The notes: generated by a model from the letters alone, not told the origin. DNA of 64,000 bases from Lantana camara (GCA_037501455.1 CM074865.1:39414501-39478500), one strand, 5' to 3'. Positions 11,251 through 23,957 are shown, counted from the first letter of the stretch. Numbers and translations: made by a program.

Positions 11251-12056
11251 GTAATTAAATTATGATCTTGATTATAACTTATAGTTTCAAGTTCATGTTA
11301 TAATAATCAAGAGTGATCTAGGTTAAAGGTATAACCTATGGTTAAGAGATCCAATTAAGGCATAAGATCAAGTTATGAAACACTAATCTATCTTAGGTTA
11401 TAACATGTGACACTATTAAAGTGTATAACATATGATCAAGGCTCTATTCCATTAATCCATATCATAACTTAAGCTCAATTCATAATTCAAGAATCATATA
11501 ACAATGTGACAACATGTCACAACATATTTCATATCATATCATGAACCTTTAGGCATGTAACATGTAACAATTTAATTCAATATCAACATGTAACAAGTTG
11601 TGACATAAGTAATTGTAAATCACTATTCCATTAGCTAACATGCATGAACATAATTCAAATTCCATAATCATGCATCAATTCTCATAATATAACAACCATA
11701 TCACATGATCATAGCATATACTAGAGCAATTCATAACATATTCAAGCATATACTAAATAATTAAAACATATAAACATCTATTGAAACATATCATGAAAAC
11801 TATATAATAAATGCATAAAATAAAATCCTATATGGCTTAGGGAAGACCCTAAGACCCAACCTAAACATAATATAAACATACCATAACATAAAAATATAAA
11901 CTAAACTAAACTAAACATAACATAAACTAAAGCATAAAAAATAAAACAAACCTAGCTCTAATGGGGGGGTGGCCGACGGCAAAGAGGGGGAGAGGGAGAG
12001 AAGAAAGGGTGTTGTCAACACAACTTTGAGCAAGGATTCTAATGCCATGAGAGGGG

Positions 12057-12065
12057 TATTTATAG
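12057..12065 (-). promoter_or_regulatory. TATA box of gypsy B LTR
   Basis: On the minus strand: CTATAAATA followed by CCCCTC, about 1.09 kb from the LTR start. The same box is kept in the two other family-B LTRs (32043-32051 and 47907-47915), which supports its role as the core promoter. Confidence 0.7.
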
Positions 12066-13147
12066 TTGTGAAGAAGCCCCTCACCTTGCAAATAGAGATG
12101 GCTTAGGGGTAGGAGAGCAAAACAAGAGTTCATCCACTTGCACTTTCTAGAAGCTTTAGGGATTATGAAGGTAAAAATGGGACTGCTGGGGGTATTTCTA
12201 TAATTTCGTTGCCCAAGACTCGAGGATAAGTGGCTGGAAGTATAACCATTCCGAAGGCAAGAAAATTAGCTTCGAAATGCATATTCATTCGTCGAAATCG
12301 GATTTACCGTTTGAAAGATACATTAGTTTTAGTGAATAAAAGTTTTGAGCTCGAAACTCAACACGAGTGAAAAACGACTTTCTAGAATGATTTTCAAGTC
12401 CGGATTGTTTCCAAAATTCAAGAAATAAATCGAGAAGCGTTTTAAGTCCAAAATCGACTATAAAACGTTTTGCCGTTAAAAAGTTGAAAACGTAGGATGA
12501 ATAGTGAATTCTTACGTACAAGCGTACGCTTCAAAATTCCAAGCTAGGGTTTGAATCAAGAGTTGTAAAACATCTCGAAAATCTTACAATAGCTCAAGTA
12601 GTGCAAATCCGAAGAGAAAACATTTTCCGAATGAAAACCATTTGTAGAAGGAATAGTGAACTAGGGTTTTCGAAAACATTTTCAATAAAACAAAGTTCCG
12701 GAATGGATTTCCAAGCCAAGAGTGATTTCAAAAGACTCGTCTCGACTCAAGGATCGATTCGACTGTAACTTGGGTAGGAAAAGGTATCAGAATCAAAAGC
12801 TTATTTTCTAATGAATAGTAACTTTGGTTGGTAAGTTCCAAAAATACCCTTATGGTTCAAGAAAGACTTTTTGAGTTCGGGAAACAAGTTCAAACGATTG
12901 GGAAACATGTGTGATGAACCTCTAGGGTTCGAGTAACAATATGAACAAGGTAGGCTCGGGTTATGAATAGTAAACTGTATCAAAGGTCAAGAATTCCCCC
13001 TTAAAACATGTCGGAACATATACGAGCACAAAGTTCATGTAAGAATGCAATGCATGATGATTCAAAAAGTTGGATCACAGTCTATAAACGCTTTACCAAT
13101 GCCCTTAACTTACTGTTTTCATCCAGGCCCTGTTTTGGGCTGTTACA

Positions 13148-13160
13148 ATCACCCCTCCTT
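13148..13160 (-). other. Polypurine tract of gypsy element B
   Basis: Minus-strand AAGGAGGGGTGAT directly abuts the LTR start TGTAACAGCC at 13147, the expected plus-strand priming site. Confidence 0.85.
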
Positions 13161-16100
13161 AAAGAGAATCTGTCCTCAGATTCTTCCGCTGTAACCGCAA
13201 ATAACTCGGGGTGATGCTTCTGCATTTTCTCTTCTATCTCCCAGGTTGCCTCTTCTGTCCCATGTCCCTTCCAAAGGACTTTAACCAAAGGAATCTTCCT
13301 ATTCCTTAACTCTTGAAACTTCCTATCGAGAATCTTAGCTGCTTCAAAACATAAGTTAAATCCGGTTCCAACGGTATCTCTGATACATGAAATACGTTGT
13401 GGATTCCTGTAAGACCTACAGGCAAATCCAATCTATAAGCAGTCGGTCCGACTCTCTCCAGTATCTCATACGGTCCAACATATCTTGGGTTTAACTTTCC
13501 ACCTTTCCCAATTCGGAAAAACCCTTTCCTTGGCGATGCCTTCAGAAATACCTTTTCGCCCACTGCAAATTCCAAATCCCTTCTTCGTCGATCAGCATAA
13601 CTCTTCTGCCTGTACTGGGCAGCTTTCATTCTCTGGCGAATGATCTGAATCTTTTCCGTCGCTTCTCTTATCCACTTAGCAGAATTCACTCTGATTGGTC
13701 CTTCCTCAGTACATCTCGCTTCATCCAAATCCCAGTATAACGGGGATCTACATTTCCTTCCATACAGAGCTTCGTATGGAGCAGCTTTAATAGAAGCTTG
13801 ATAACTATTGTTGTATGCAAACTCCACAAGAGGTAAACACTCTTTCCAACTTTCCTGGAAGACTAAAGCGCAAGCTCTTAGCATATCTTCCAAGTATTTG
13901 ATCATCCTTTCTGATTGTCCATCCGTCTGAGGATGCGCTGCAGCACTGAAGTTCAACTTCGTCCCCATTAAGTCTGAATTTCTTTCCATAATTGCGACGT
14001 GAATTTCGGATCTCTGTCCGACACTATACTGTTTGGAACTCCATGTAGTCTGACAATCTCTTGCTGATACAGCTTTGCCAACGTGCTGACCTTATCCGTT
14101 GTCTTTACTGGCAAAAAGTGCGCTGACTTTGTCAATCGATCAATGATCACCCAGATACTATCTTGTCCTCCTCTGACTTTAGGTAATCCAGTGACAAAAT
14201 CCATCGTGATTTGCTCCCACTTCCAAGTCGGAATCGGTAATGGTTACAATTTCCCACTCGGCTTCTGGTGCTCAGCTTTAACTTTCTAACAAGTTAAGCA
14301 CTTCTTGACATAGTTGGCTATGTCTCTCTTCATTCCATTCCACCAGAATTGCGTCTTAACATCTTGATACATCTTAGTACCTCCCCGATGTATCGTGTAC
14401 TTAGTCTTATGCGCTTCGTCGAGAATCTCTTTCCTCAAAACAGTTGGTACGCATACTCGACCTTTATACCTTAATATTCCATGTTCATCAACCCTGAACT
14501 TGGTCTCATCATCTTTCTCCTTAGATTTGAGACATTTCTTGATCCACTCCTCGTTCTTCAGAGCTTCCAACACTTGCTCTTTCAATGGTGATATCATCAC
14601 AACGTTCGCGATTCGAACTTTAGTTATCACCTCCATTCTTTCTCTTTGATCAACCTCGGGGTTGGCAGAAATCTGTGCCAAATGAACTTTCCTGCTTAGT
14701 GCATCGGCCACAACATTCGCCTTTCCTGGATGGTATTGAATAATGCAATCGTAGTCCTCCAGAAATTCCATCCATCACCTCTGTCGCATATTCAACTCCT
14801 TCTGAGTGAATAGATATCGCAGGCTCTTATGATCAATAAAGATCTCAAACGTAACTCCATACAGGTAATGTCTCCACTTTCCCAGAGCAAAAATTATCGC
14901 TGCTAACTCCAAATCATGTGTCGGGTAGTTGACTTCATGTATTTTGAGTTTCCTTGATACATACGCAATCACTTTTCCATTATGCATCAAAACTCCTCCT
15001 AGTCCTTCTTTTGAAGCATCGGTGTAAACAGTGTATCCTTCTTTTCCTTCTGGTAACGCTAACACGGGTGCAGTTGTTAGCATCTTTTTCAATCTTTGAA
15101 AACTTCGCTCACACTTCTCAGTCCATTCGAATTTCCCTTCTTTCTTTGTCAACTTAGTGAGAGGTGTAGCTATCTTCGAGAAATCTTTGACAAACCTTCG
15201 GTAGTAACCAGCTAATCCAAGAAAACTCCTCACTTCTGAAGGATTCTTCGGTGACTTCCAATCCATAATCGTTTCGATCTTCGAGGGATCTACTTCGATT
15301 CCAGATCCTGATATGATGTGTCCGAGAAACGTAACTCTCTCAAGCCAAAACTCACATTTACTGAACTTTGCATATGACTTGTGATCCAGCAAAGTGCGTA
15401 ACACGATTCGAAGATGCTCAGCATGTTCCTCCGGTGTCTTTGAAAATACCAAAATATCGTCGATGAAGATCACTACAAACTTGTCGAGAAACGGCTTGAA
15501 TATACGGTGCATCATATCCATGAATGCAGTTGGTGCGTTCGTCAAACCAAATGGCATTACCACAAACTCATAATGTCCATATCGGCTGTTGAAAGCAGTC
15601 TTCGGAATATCTGCTTCCCTAATCTTCAATTGATAATACCCTTGTCTTAGATCTAACTTGGAGTAGACCTTCGATCCTTGAAGTATATCGAACAGCTCTT
15701 CGATATGAGGGAGAGGATACTTATTCTTGATTGTCATCCTGTCCAGCTCCCGATAGTCAATGCATAATCGCAATGATCCATCCTTCTTCTTAACGAAAAG
15801 CACAGGCGCTCTCCACGGCGACGTGCTCGGTCGAACATATCCAGACTCAATCAGTTCATCCAATTGCTTCCTCAATTCTTCCAATTCAGCTGGAGCCATT
15901 CTGTAAGGTGTCTTGGAGTACGGCTCAGCTCCTGATATCGTCTCTATCGTAAACTCCAACTCTCGGTCAGGAGGTAACGAATCCAAATATTCAGGAAACA
16001 CATCTAAGAATACGTTTACCACTTCCACTTCTTCGATCTTAAGTTGATCTTTCGGTCTATTCAAAAGATAAGCAACAAATCCGCTAGCTCATTTCTGAAT

Positions 16101-16392
16101 CAACTTCTTAGCTTCCATCGAAGAAATCACTGATAACTTCTCAACTTTCCTTTTTGATGTCCCAGTTTCATCTTCTTCCAAGATTATCTCTTTCTTGTAA
16201 CAATCCAACTTAGCTCGGTACTTAGACAACCAATCCATACCAAGTTTAATGTCGTATCTTGTCATCGGCAACTCAATAAGATCCGTCGGGTAACAACGGG
16301 TACCAATACATATAGGGCAGCGTTTATATACTTGATCCGTAACAAGGCAAGTTCCCAAAGGAGAACTCACTTCAAATTTATATGGCAAGTAT

Positions 16393-16397
16393 TCAAG
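16393..16397. other. Left target-site duplication of copia element
   Basis: TCAAG, repeated directly after the element at 25903-25907. This 5-bp duplication marks insertion of the copia element into the protease region of gypsy B. Confidence 0.95.
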
Positions 16398-18342
16398 TGT
16401 TGGAAAACACGAACCAGAAAGCAGCGGAATTTAAAAAATTTTCCCAACAAAAAGATCTTGAACTCGCAATCGTGTATCCAAATTCTTAAGGATAGAAAAC
16501 TTACTTTTCTTTTGTTCTTTCTTGAAGCGTTTCAAGCCACCCAAGAACGCTCTTCTCGCGGCTTGATCCCCTCTCCTTGGTAAAGCTCGAATCTTCAAAC
16601 TTCTAACTTGAAGTCTCTAGAGAAAGTCCACCAACTTGATCACAATCTAACTAGTAAGGATGCTAGTTCTCTAGTTAGTGTTTAGGCTTAACCTAGGGTT
16701 TTATTTTATCTTGGAGAAAGGAAGGTGTTCAACACATGAACCAAGAATTGTCAATTAGCTCTAAGGGGAGCTCGAGCTCCCCTATATATAGGAGGGAAGT
16801 GGCCGAAAATTCCTAGTCCTTTATGGGCTAGGATTTTGGTCTCTCTCTCTCCTATTACTTGATCATCAAGTAATTTGACTTTGACTTTGAATTCTAATTC
16901 AAATCAACTTTCAAGAGAGCTAAAAATATCCAAACTATTTTTGGATAATTTTATACTTTATTTATTTAAAATAAATAACTTATTTTATCTAATTAATTAA
17001 TTCATAATTAATTAACTAGATTATTTTTCTCCAAAATAAGACTTTCCTTTTAATTCAAAATTAAACCAAAGTCTATTAAATAATTAACACATTTAATTAT
17101 TTAATATATATCATATATATACATACACACGTGTGAGGCACGTGTCCCAAGGACACGTGCTCCTCACGTGACCCACACGTGTGATTTCACACGTGTGGAA
17201 CCCTTTAGGCCCGATTAACTCGTTTAATCATTTTCAAGCCTCAACTCATGTAACCAAGTTGTTGTGTGTGACCCTCTAGGTTCTCAATTCAATTAGCAGT
17301 GACCCTAATTAATTAATTCACTAATTAATTAATTAGTCCACAGATTAAACGACCATAGTCTAGCAACAGGTGTTTAACCCCTAGCTGAATTGGAATGTTC
17401 GGATTCGATAGAACCTTTAAGTCATTGATTCATGTGAGATACAATCCTCCTACTTACTATCTCTCAACCAAGATCTAGGGTAAGGGAATAATTAGAACCC
17501 TAATAATCCGGTCTTAAAGCTAAGTGCATTTCATATCCATTTGATCTCAATCCAAGAAACCTTTTTCTTGATGTCTTGATCTACTGCCTTGGCCAAGGAC
17601 TCCATATGGCATATGAATGACTTACACAATAAGAGATCACCTTGCAAATGCAAGTGGAGGTCCTTTCTTGATTCTCATTCACTTTCATGAATCACTTGTG
17701 CAACCCCAGCATAAGCCTTGAATCAGTTGTCTAAGGCGACACCCTTTAAAGCTTATACCTAAGACTACAGAGTTAACTCATAAAGTGACAAGGAACCTCA
17801 AGTCTAAGGATCACTTAATCACATCAATGACTCGTGAGATATTTCCTAATCTGGAAGTTTCCATTTCCTGAAATATAAACTTCCTTTCCCATTTAGGAAT
17901 CTTCTCACACGGGGCACCTCAGTGAACTTACTTATTAAAGTAAGCACCCTCATGTATCACGCACATATCAACTATACACTTTGCACCTCCATGAAACAAG
18001 GTGGTCCTTCTTAAGGGCGTGATCCTACAAGCAAGCCTTAGAGGAGTCAGGTTGACACTCCCACTGTCTGTAGGACTCATCGGCTTGGAGTATTTTACTA
18101 ATCATGACTTATGTGATATAGGGCTCGTTTCATAAACCATTTCACCTAAATGGTAGAGTCCTAAAGTCATCAGGATTAGGGGAGTTCTCATACATACACA
18201 GCTAAAGTAAACGCATACCAAACAAGAGCATATAAAGAAGTGTTGCCTAAATTCGTTATTTCATTCAAAGATTGTCTGTGATACCAGGAAAGTCCCAAAA
18301 CGGATTATGACTAATCGGCTTTCTAGGGCACTATTCCTAACA
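16398..18342 (-). mobile_element. Copia 3' LTR (left)
   Basis: 1945 bp, from TGTTGGAAAAC to ...CTATTCCTAACA on the plus strand (minus: TGTTAGGAATAG...TTTTCCAACA). Same length as 23958-25902. It includes a TATATATA promoter element beside a 20-bp palindrome and an ACACGTGTG-rich segment near 17130-17200. Confidence 0.95.
16764..16791 (-). promoter_or_regulatory. Copia LTR TATA box with adjoining 20-bp palindrome
   Basis: Minus strand: CTATATATAG (16782-16791) followed immediately by the perfect palindrome AGGGGAGCTCGAGCTCCCCT (16764-16783). The arrangement is identical at 24324-24351 and in the solo LTR (40041-40068), so it is kept in all three LTR copies. The TATA box is a likely core promoter; the palindrome would lie just downstream, around the start site. 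Confidence 0.7.
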
Positions 18343-18354
18343 ATCTCCCACTTG
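18343..18354 (-). other. Copia polypurine tract
   Basis: Minus-strand CAAGTGGGAGAT directly before the LTR TGTTAGG. This sequence is typical of plant copia elements and fixes orientation. Confidence 0.9.
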
Positions 18355-21300
18355 CCCGTAAAAGCCATTTAGGTACTCTAAGTCCCATCTTCTCAAGATG
18401 CACTTTGAGAGCCTATTGACTTTGGGCATTTCCAAAGTGGATCTGCTATATTCTCTGCTGATGTGACCCTCTTGTTTACACATCTCTTAGGAAACACCTT
18501 TTCCTTATAAAGTGATTCGTAATCACGTGTTCAGTCTCTTGGTGAGGTCTTGGTTCTCTTACTTGAGCAACCATCCATTTTATCATACAATATGATAAAG
18601 GAGTTGTTTCATGCTAGGAACTTCATCTAACTAGTTAGATGGAGTTTCTTACCCAAACACTTAACTTAGCGTTATATAATACGACTAAGTTCTCAACTAC
18701 GATAGTCGAGTTTTGCAATGTCCGTCCCTGGAACCCCTTTCCAACACATTGCATTACCATTCTGGTAGAAGTTGTATCCTTTCAATGATTTCATAATCAT
18801 CTATGTTTGATGAAACAATTACATCAAAATATCCTTTTAATGATGAGATCTTTTGGGCTCTGTAAACTAATACATATCCTCATTTCTTCTCAAGTACTCT
18901 GAGGACATCCTTTACAGAAATCTAATGACCTTCTCTGAGGTCATTTTAGACTCGGCCTACTACGCTTAGTGTTGCGCCATATCTAATCTAGTACATACAT
19001 TATGCACCCTTTCACTTAAAGGGATTTTGGACATTCTAACTTTCTTAAAGTTATCTTAGGACATATACTCTTCAAAAGAGATGCTCCATTGTCCATACTA
19101 AACTCCTTTTAGTATTATGGTTATGTACTCGTTTTGTGATAATCCTTTTATTCTCTTAGATCTATCTTCTATAGATCTGAATGTCGAGAATATAGGATAA
19201 TCACTAAGATCTTTCATGTCAAATTGTTTCTTAAACAAGAATTGGTAACTTTCACGTCATCCTTGACATTCCTAATGAGAAGGATGTCATTTTCTAAAGA
19301 ACCAAAATTGACTCTTACATCACTAACTTTCTTATGTACACTTTTGAGACTTATTCGACTTCCATCTGTGTCAAACGATTTGACTATCCTATGGAATCGA
19401 ATTGTCTAACTCCTAGAAGCCTTTATCAATCCACATATTGACTTTGGGGATTTGCATACCTTATGCATACTCCCACTAAATATGAGATTTATAGAAAAAC
19501 CTTATTTCAGTCTCTTTCAATCTCATATTGAACAAGATAGTTCTCATATTCATTTATCATATGTCATAGTCAGAATATGAGGATGTGGTAAACATAATCC
19601 AAATGGACTTTTTCATTTCAATCGTCAAGAAGGTTGTAATGCTTTCCATTTACTCGAAGCTCCACGAGCTTGATCCTATTAGGTGGATCAACTAAGGTCA
19701 AAACTTGGTTTGAGTATATGGAATCCATATTGGATTTCAAGGCTTGCTTATACTACTCAGATTCCAAATCTGACAGCGTCTCCTCTTCAAGTAATTCCTT
19801 GGCTATCTAGGAACGCGTTCTAAACACGTCTTAAGAGAAGGGTTTCACAGTGTACATACTCTAAAATTTGGCTAAATTTTATCAGATGGGCTCGTTTCTT
19901 CTATATGTGGCGTGGATATTTATCCTCAAATTTCTTTGAGGTCTGCTTGCTTGTCTTTCTTCTTCTATAGGAACGATTCCTTAAGAAAGATACATTCCTT
20001 GAGACAAACAACCTTTGTCTAAGGGAATTGCAGAAACGATATTCAATATCGTTGTATAAACTTGAACTCATTTCAAACTTATCTCCCACTATCCTCTTCA
20101 CTTAAGAGGATTCTACTAAATTCTTGGATAAGAATAATTAGGGAATTTAATATGCCACATTGCATAGTGCAACTAAAGGACTGATTTTGGAAGGTACTAA
20201 ATTCAAAATCTCTAACTGCATATTCTGGGAGTTTATTCCTAGAATGATTATAAGTCAGTAAAGCTTGCTATGGAATGGACCATGTTGCATTAGGTTTCAT
20301 TCCCTCATTCGGAAACACTAATGTGTTCTCTAATTAGTTTACAGAGAGATAATCCTATTATCTCTAAGATGACTAAGGAATTAGTTACTAAGATATTGGC
20401 TATCTCGATCATATCGATTTACCTATAACTTATGACTACTTTGGTTCCTAACCTCCTTTTGAAATTCCAAGAATTTCATATAAGTTTCGAATTGGTACTT
20501 TAACAAGTACATTCATTCATAATGATTAAACTGACGATTGTATCTAGTGCTTACATTAAGCATCTTACACTCATCAGCATGGATCGAAATCCACTATAAT
20601 TTTGGAACCTTCCATGTTTCACCTAAACAATGTTCCGGGAACGTTTTCCCTTTGAGATAGGATTCACAGGAAGTCAACTCTATAGGTTCATTTTCATAGA
20701 ATGATCCTAAGGTGTCTGACTTGCTAATCCTTTTATATCTCAATGTTCCAAAGTAATTCGAAGCTTTGTCATCTCACTTACTTTTGTTATCTCGTTGTAT
20801 GTTCAGAACATTAGTGCCTTGAGTCTTTGCACAACGGATTATGCAGAACTGACTCAAGACTAGTGAATTCTATTCCTAGTAGAATTACTAAACGAGGTAA
20901 CATTTCAGAGTACTCATACTCTTCGCAGTTCCCTTTCAAAGTCCTTATTTGCTATCATAGAAGCAAACGTCCTATTTGATCCCTAGTGTCTTTTGGGTGC
21001 ACCCCTTACATGCCCTTCCATTGGGCTCTTAAGGGTTTCTTCTTCTTTAGGCGTTCAAGCCTTTAACTTAGGGAGTTTAGAAGAAGAATTAACCATCTCA
21101 ACCTTTTATTCCTTCTTAAGGATGCTCTCAACCATTATCAACTAAATGATTAACCATGCTACATTAACATCATTCTAGTTGAGCATAAAGGGTTTGAATG
21201 ATGGTGGAAGCAATGTAAGCAATCAGTGCATTGAGAACTCTTTTCTCAGTTAATGATCGAGACCACAAGATCTTCAAATAAGATCTTTAGACCTTGTTCA

Positions 21301-21780
21301 TGTGCACTTGTTTCCTCATTTGGAATATTGAATGATTCCACAATGTTATACCTTGTAACATTTTTATGAGGTGGTTCAATTGCTCTTAAGTGGTTTGGAG
21401 AAATTCATTCACCTCAGATTGCTTCTCTTTTGGCCCGGGTCGAATTTTCATAATTGAAAACTTCGCCCTTTAGAGAACACCTTTCTCTATTCGGAATCTA
21501 AAATGAATTTTAGGATCCAAAGCCAATTTAGAGTTAGTTAGGACTTAGTCAACTCTTTTGACTTAAGGATGGATACGAATGGGTTTGCATTTCATATTGT
21601 AGAGAATCACAGAACTACAACCTAAATGCTAAGCAGAGAACTAGGTGAGCATGCTGAATTATAACGATATACAAAAGATAAGGTCTTTAATCTAATGTAG
21701 CTCCCACTGTTTTTCAAAGATCTATAATTGTCAAAGATCTATGAGGAACACGTTTCCCAATGGGTACTAAGATCCCAAGC
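18355..21780 (-). pseudogene. Copia gag-pol fossil
   Basis: No long frame survives, but minus-strand remnants follow copia order. Near 20915-20939 a zinc-knuckle-like LKGNCEEY suggests the gag nucleocapsid. At 19268-19294 ENDILLIRN matches the YVDDILLIGND motif of copia reverse transcriptase with the catalytic YVDD damaged. At 18414-18466 TSAENIADPL matches the conserved C-terminal end of copia RNase H. Stops and frame changes lie between them, and about 3.4 kb is shorter than a full copia polyprotein, so deletions are likely. The ORFs reported on the plus strand here are chance. Confidence 0.8.
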
Positions 21781-21793
21781 ATTTTACCTCGAA

Positions 21794-22113
21794 CCCACGA
21801 CTCGCGGACATTCTAAGTAAGAACCCTAGGTAGGTACAACTTACCAATTCTAACACCTTTAGAACTCTTAGTAATTGTTTTTGCATCACATATCTTTCAA
21901 TATGGACCCACGACTCGTGCGACATCCATATTTACTTAGGCGTTAAGCTAGACCCATCAATCATAAGATCATGACCAAAACTTAGTTCGAACGACCCACG
22001 ACTCGCGGACATCGCCCTTGCTAAAATCGATCATGAAATATTGATCATTTAAAATGATCAATTAGGTAACTAAGAACTAATAAGCTCCACTAGCTATCCC
22101 ACGACTCGCGGAC
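21794..22113. repeat. Four spaced CCCACGACTCG(C/T)GG motifs
   Basis: Copies start at 21794, 21907, 21995 and 22098, roughly 90-113 bp apart. The inferred ancestral form CCACGACTCGTGG is a palindrome around a central base. Three copies recur at 1-433 and two in the inverted leader (about 42118 and 42218), with the motif better kept than its surroundings. Confidence 0.75.
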
Positions 22114-23292
22114 AATAACTCGCTTTACTTACTAAACTTAAAACCTATTGATGGAATGCTAGGAATTTAATTTAAAATTTACATCTCGAATTAAACACCT
22201 ATTTGTTCGAAATTAGCTTAATATTTAAGGGGAATTTTCGAATCAACCGGAGAGTTGTCCGGTTCGACCTCACCAACATATATGTTATCCAATTTTATTA
22301 GTTTTGATTAATGCAAGTACACTTAAATGCATTTCAAACAAGCACATAAACAGATAACATGTCCTAGCATGATACTAACATGTAATGATCATGGGTTCTA
22401 CCTATCTTATGCGTGATATGTGGGAGCCACTCCACAATCACAAGTTCTAACATACATGCCACATAAACAGTTCAAATCACATAAGGGAAAGCGGTAACAA
22501 AATACGAGCCCTATCTCTATTACATTTAACAATTGAGATTCCCCTCCCTAACATTTTGAGGGGTCTTCACTTATGGCCTCCTTGTTACTTGAATGTGGTC
22601 CATCTTACTCCATGGGTGCATTGTCTCCAAAATGAAAATAAAACCTCACCACCTATCTCTACTCTCAAATTACAATAAAAAGAAAAAAGACATAAAGTAA
22701 TAAGGCTCAATCTTCATATTGGCCTTAGACAATTACACGGGGCATACCCCGGCCTCAAAAACAGTAATATGGAAAGCCACATAATAAATCACATAACAGT
22801 ACGCACATAAGTGAGGCTCCAACCTCAATTGAAAAACGCAACTATAGGGCTCCAACCCCAATTTAAACCATCCATGTGCATAAATTAAAACCATACATAA
22901 GTCTAAACCCATGATCTCCTAACATGCATAAATTGCAAGAATTTAAATTTACCAATAAATTTAAAATTCCTTTAACTTTAAGTTCGACTAACTCAAAGTA
23001 ATCTGAAAAACAGTTCCTTGTTCAAGAATAATTTCAAAATCAAAAGCTAGAATCTGATAAAATTCAAGTTAATTAAAAAATTAACAATTTTATTAAAATC
23101 ATTATTTCAAAAATAATAATTATACTTTTCCCGAAAAATTAAAATTGACTTTGATTCCCGAAATTCCCAAAATATAATTTTATTTCAAAATTAAAATTTT
23201 TCCAGAGGAAAAAGATTTTTAAAATAATTTTAAAATAAAATTTGGGCCAAAAACACGAAAAGTCGCATCGCATCACAGGGGTGTGCGGGCGT

Positions 23293-23620
23293 GTGCGGGC
23301 AATCCCGCACAGGGGCGTGCGGGCGATCCCGCACAGCCCCGCAGACGCGTGCGGGCAGTCCCGCACAGGGTGTGCGGGCGATCCCGCACAGGGCTGGGCT
23401 GACGCGTGCGGGCAGTCCCGCACAGGAGTGTGCGGGCGATCCCGCACAGGCTGTTCCGGACGCGTGCGGGCAGTCCCGCACAGGGATGTGCGGGCGATCC
23501 CACACAGGCTGTTCCGGACGCGTGCGGGCAGTCCCGCACAGGGGTGTGCGGGCGATCCCTCACAGGGCTGGGCGGACGGTGCGGGCAGTCCCGCACATGG
23601 GTGTGCGGGCGATCCCGCAC
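23293..23620. repeat. Array of 12 GTGCGGGC-NN-TCCCGCAC palindromes
   Basis: Twelve 18-bp palindromes start at 23293, 23317, 23349, 23372, 23406, 23430, 23464, 23488, 23522, 23546, 23579 and 23603. Spacing alternates between 23-24 bp and 32-34 bp, giving a ~58-bp higher-order period. Central bases alternate mainly between AG and GA. The tract is about 70% G+C in an AT-rich setting and CpG-rich. It lies ~340 bp downstream of the PBS, so it is transcribed. Overlapping ORFs on both strands (up to 207 codons) are products of the palindromic repeat, not genes. Confidence 0.92.
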
Positions 23621-23943
23621 AGGCTGTTCCGGACCCGTCCGCGTGCGGCGACGACGAGCGACAAACTCGCTTGGTCCTCGTCGTCCCGCACCGTTTTCCG
23701 TACAAAATTTTCAGAAAAATTTTCATCTCGATTCGGGAATCAAAATCGCGATTTTAATAAATCTAAAATAAAACCCTTTTTTTTTTTTTCAGAAAACGAT
23801 TTTCTCAATTTATCAGGAAACCTCTCAGATTCAAAAGCTCAGATTACGATACAAATTCAAGAATACCTAACTGTAACTCAGATTCAAGAATTTCTCAAAA
23901 TTCAGTTTAATTGAGACGAATCAGAAACACGATTAACGAGGTG

Positions 23944-23955
23944 GCTCTGATACCA
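23944..23955 (-). other. Copia primer-binding site (initiator tRNA-Met)
   Basis: Minus-strand TGGTATCAGAGC, two bases from the 5' LTR end at 23958. It pairs with the 3' end of initiator tRNA-Met to prime minus-strand DNA synthesis. Confidence 0.93.
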
Positions 23956-23957
23956 CT

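Larger units (their letters stand above)
10594..13147 (-). mobile_element. Gypsy element B 3' LTR (U3-side 2.55 kb; rest cut off by CACTA)
   Basis: Nearly identical to 30581-33133, with about 23 substitutions and a few short indels by eye. On the minus strand it begins TGTAACAGCCC at 13147, next to a polypurine tract. The 5' LTR extends 1716 bp further (28865-30580); the corresponding part here is missing because the CACTA end lies at 10593. It contains a TATA box (12057-12065), a block of ACTATTCA repeats and a CA microsatellite. No coding sequence. Confidence 0.92.
13082..16397 (-). pseudogene. Gypsy B pol (protease end to chromodomain), disrupted
   Basis: Tekay-like pol homologous to gypsy A. 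Pieces in order on the minus strand: protease tail (16388-16089, LGMDWLSKYRAKLDC), RT-RNase H (16064-14775; [26 protein letters not shown]), RNase H end plus integrase zinc finger (14771-14286), integrase core (14204-13306; [24 protein letters not shown]) and chromodomain (13288-13082; KVLWKGHGTEEATWE). Breaks seen: in-frame stops at 16089-16091, 14775-14777, 14286-14288 and 14244-14246; a 1-bp frameshift near 13975; and loss of about 20 codons after NVFHVS near 13380 with a frame change. The 5' end is cut at 16397 by the copia insertion and continues at 25908. Not functional. Confidence 0.93.
21781..23943 (-). other. Copia 5' untranslated leader, about 2.2 kb
   Basis: The region between the PBS and the first gag remnants shows no credible coding frame. 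From the PBS it holds a T/A-rich stretch, a GC-rich palindrome array (23293-23620), an AT-rich stretch (22900-23240), segments with short inverted repeats around GGGGTTGGAGCCC and GGGGCATACCCC (22740-22860), and four copies of CCCACGACTCG(C/T)GG (21794-22113). Copies of parts of this leader occur at 1-433 and, inverted and more diverged, at 40779-42310, so the leader belongs to a family. Confidence 0.75.

Noticed and set aside
23293..23620. CRISPR array
   Set aside because: Regular palindromic repeats, but spacers are short repeats themselves, spacing alternates, and the context is a plant retrotransposon leader.
23139..23914. Overlapping ORFs on both strands (up to 207 codons) in the GC-rich tract
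   Set aside because: They arise because the palindromic GC-rich repeat lacks stops in several frames on both strands; residues are simple repeats of words such as CGQSRTG and there is no family resemblance.
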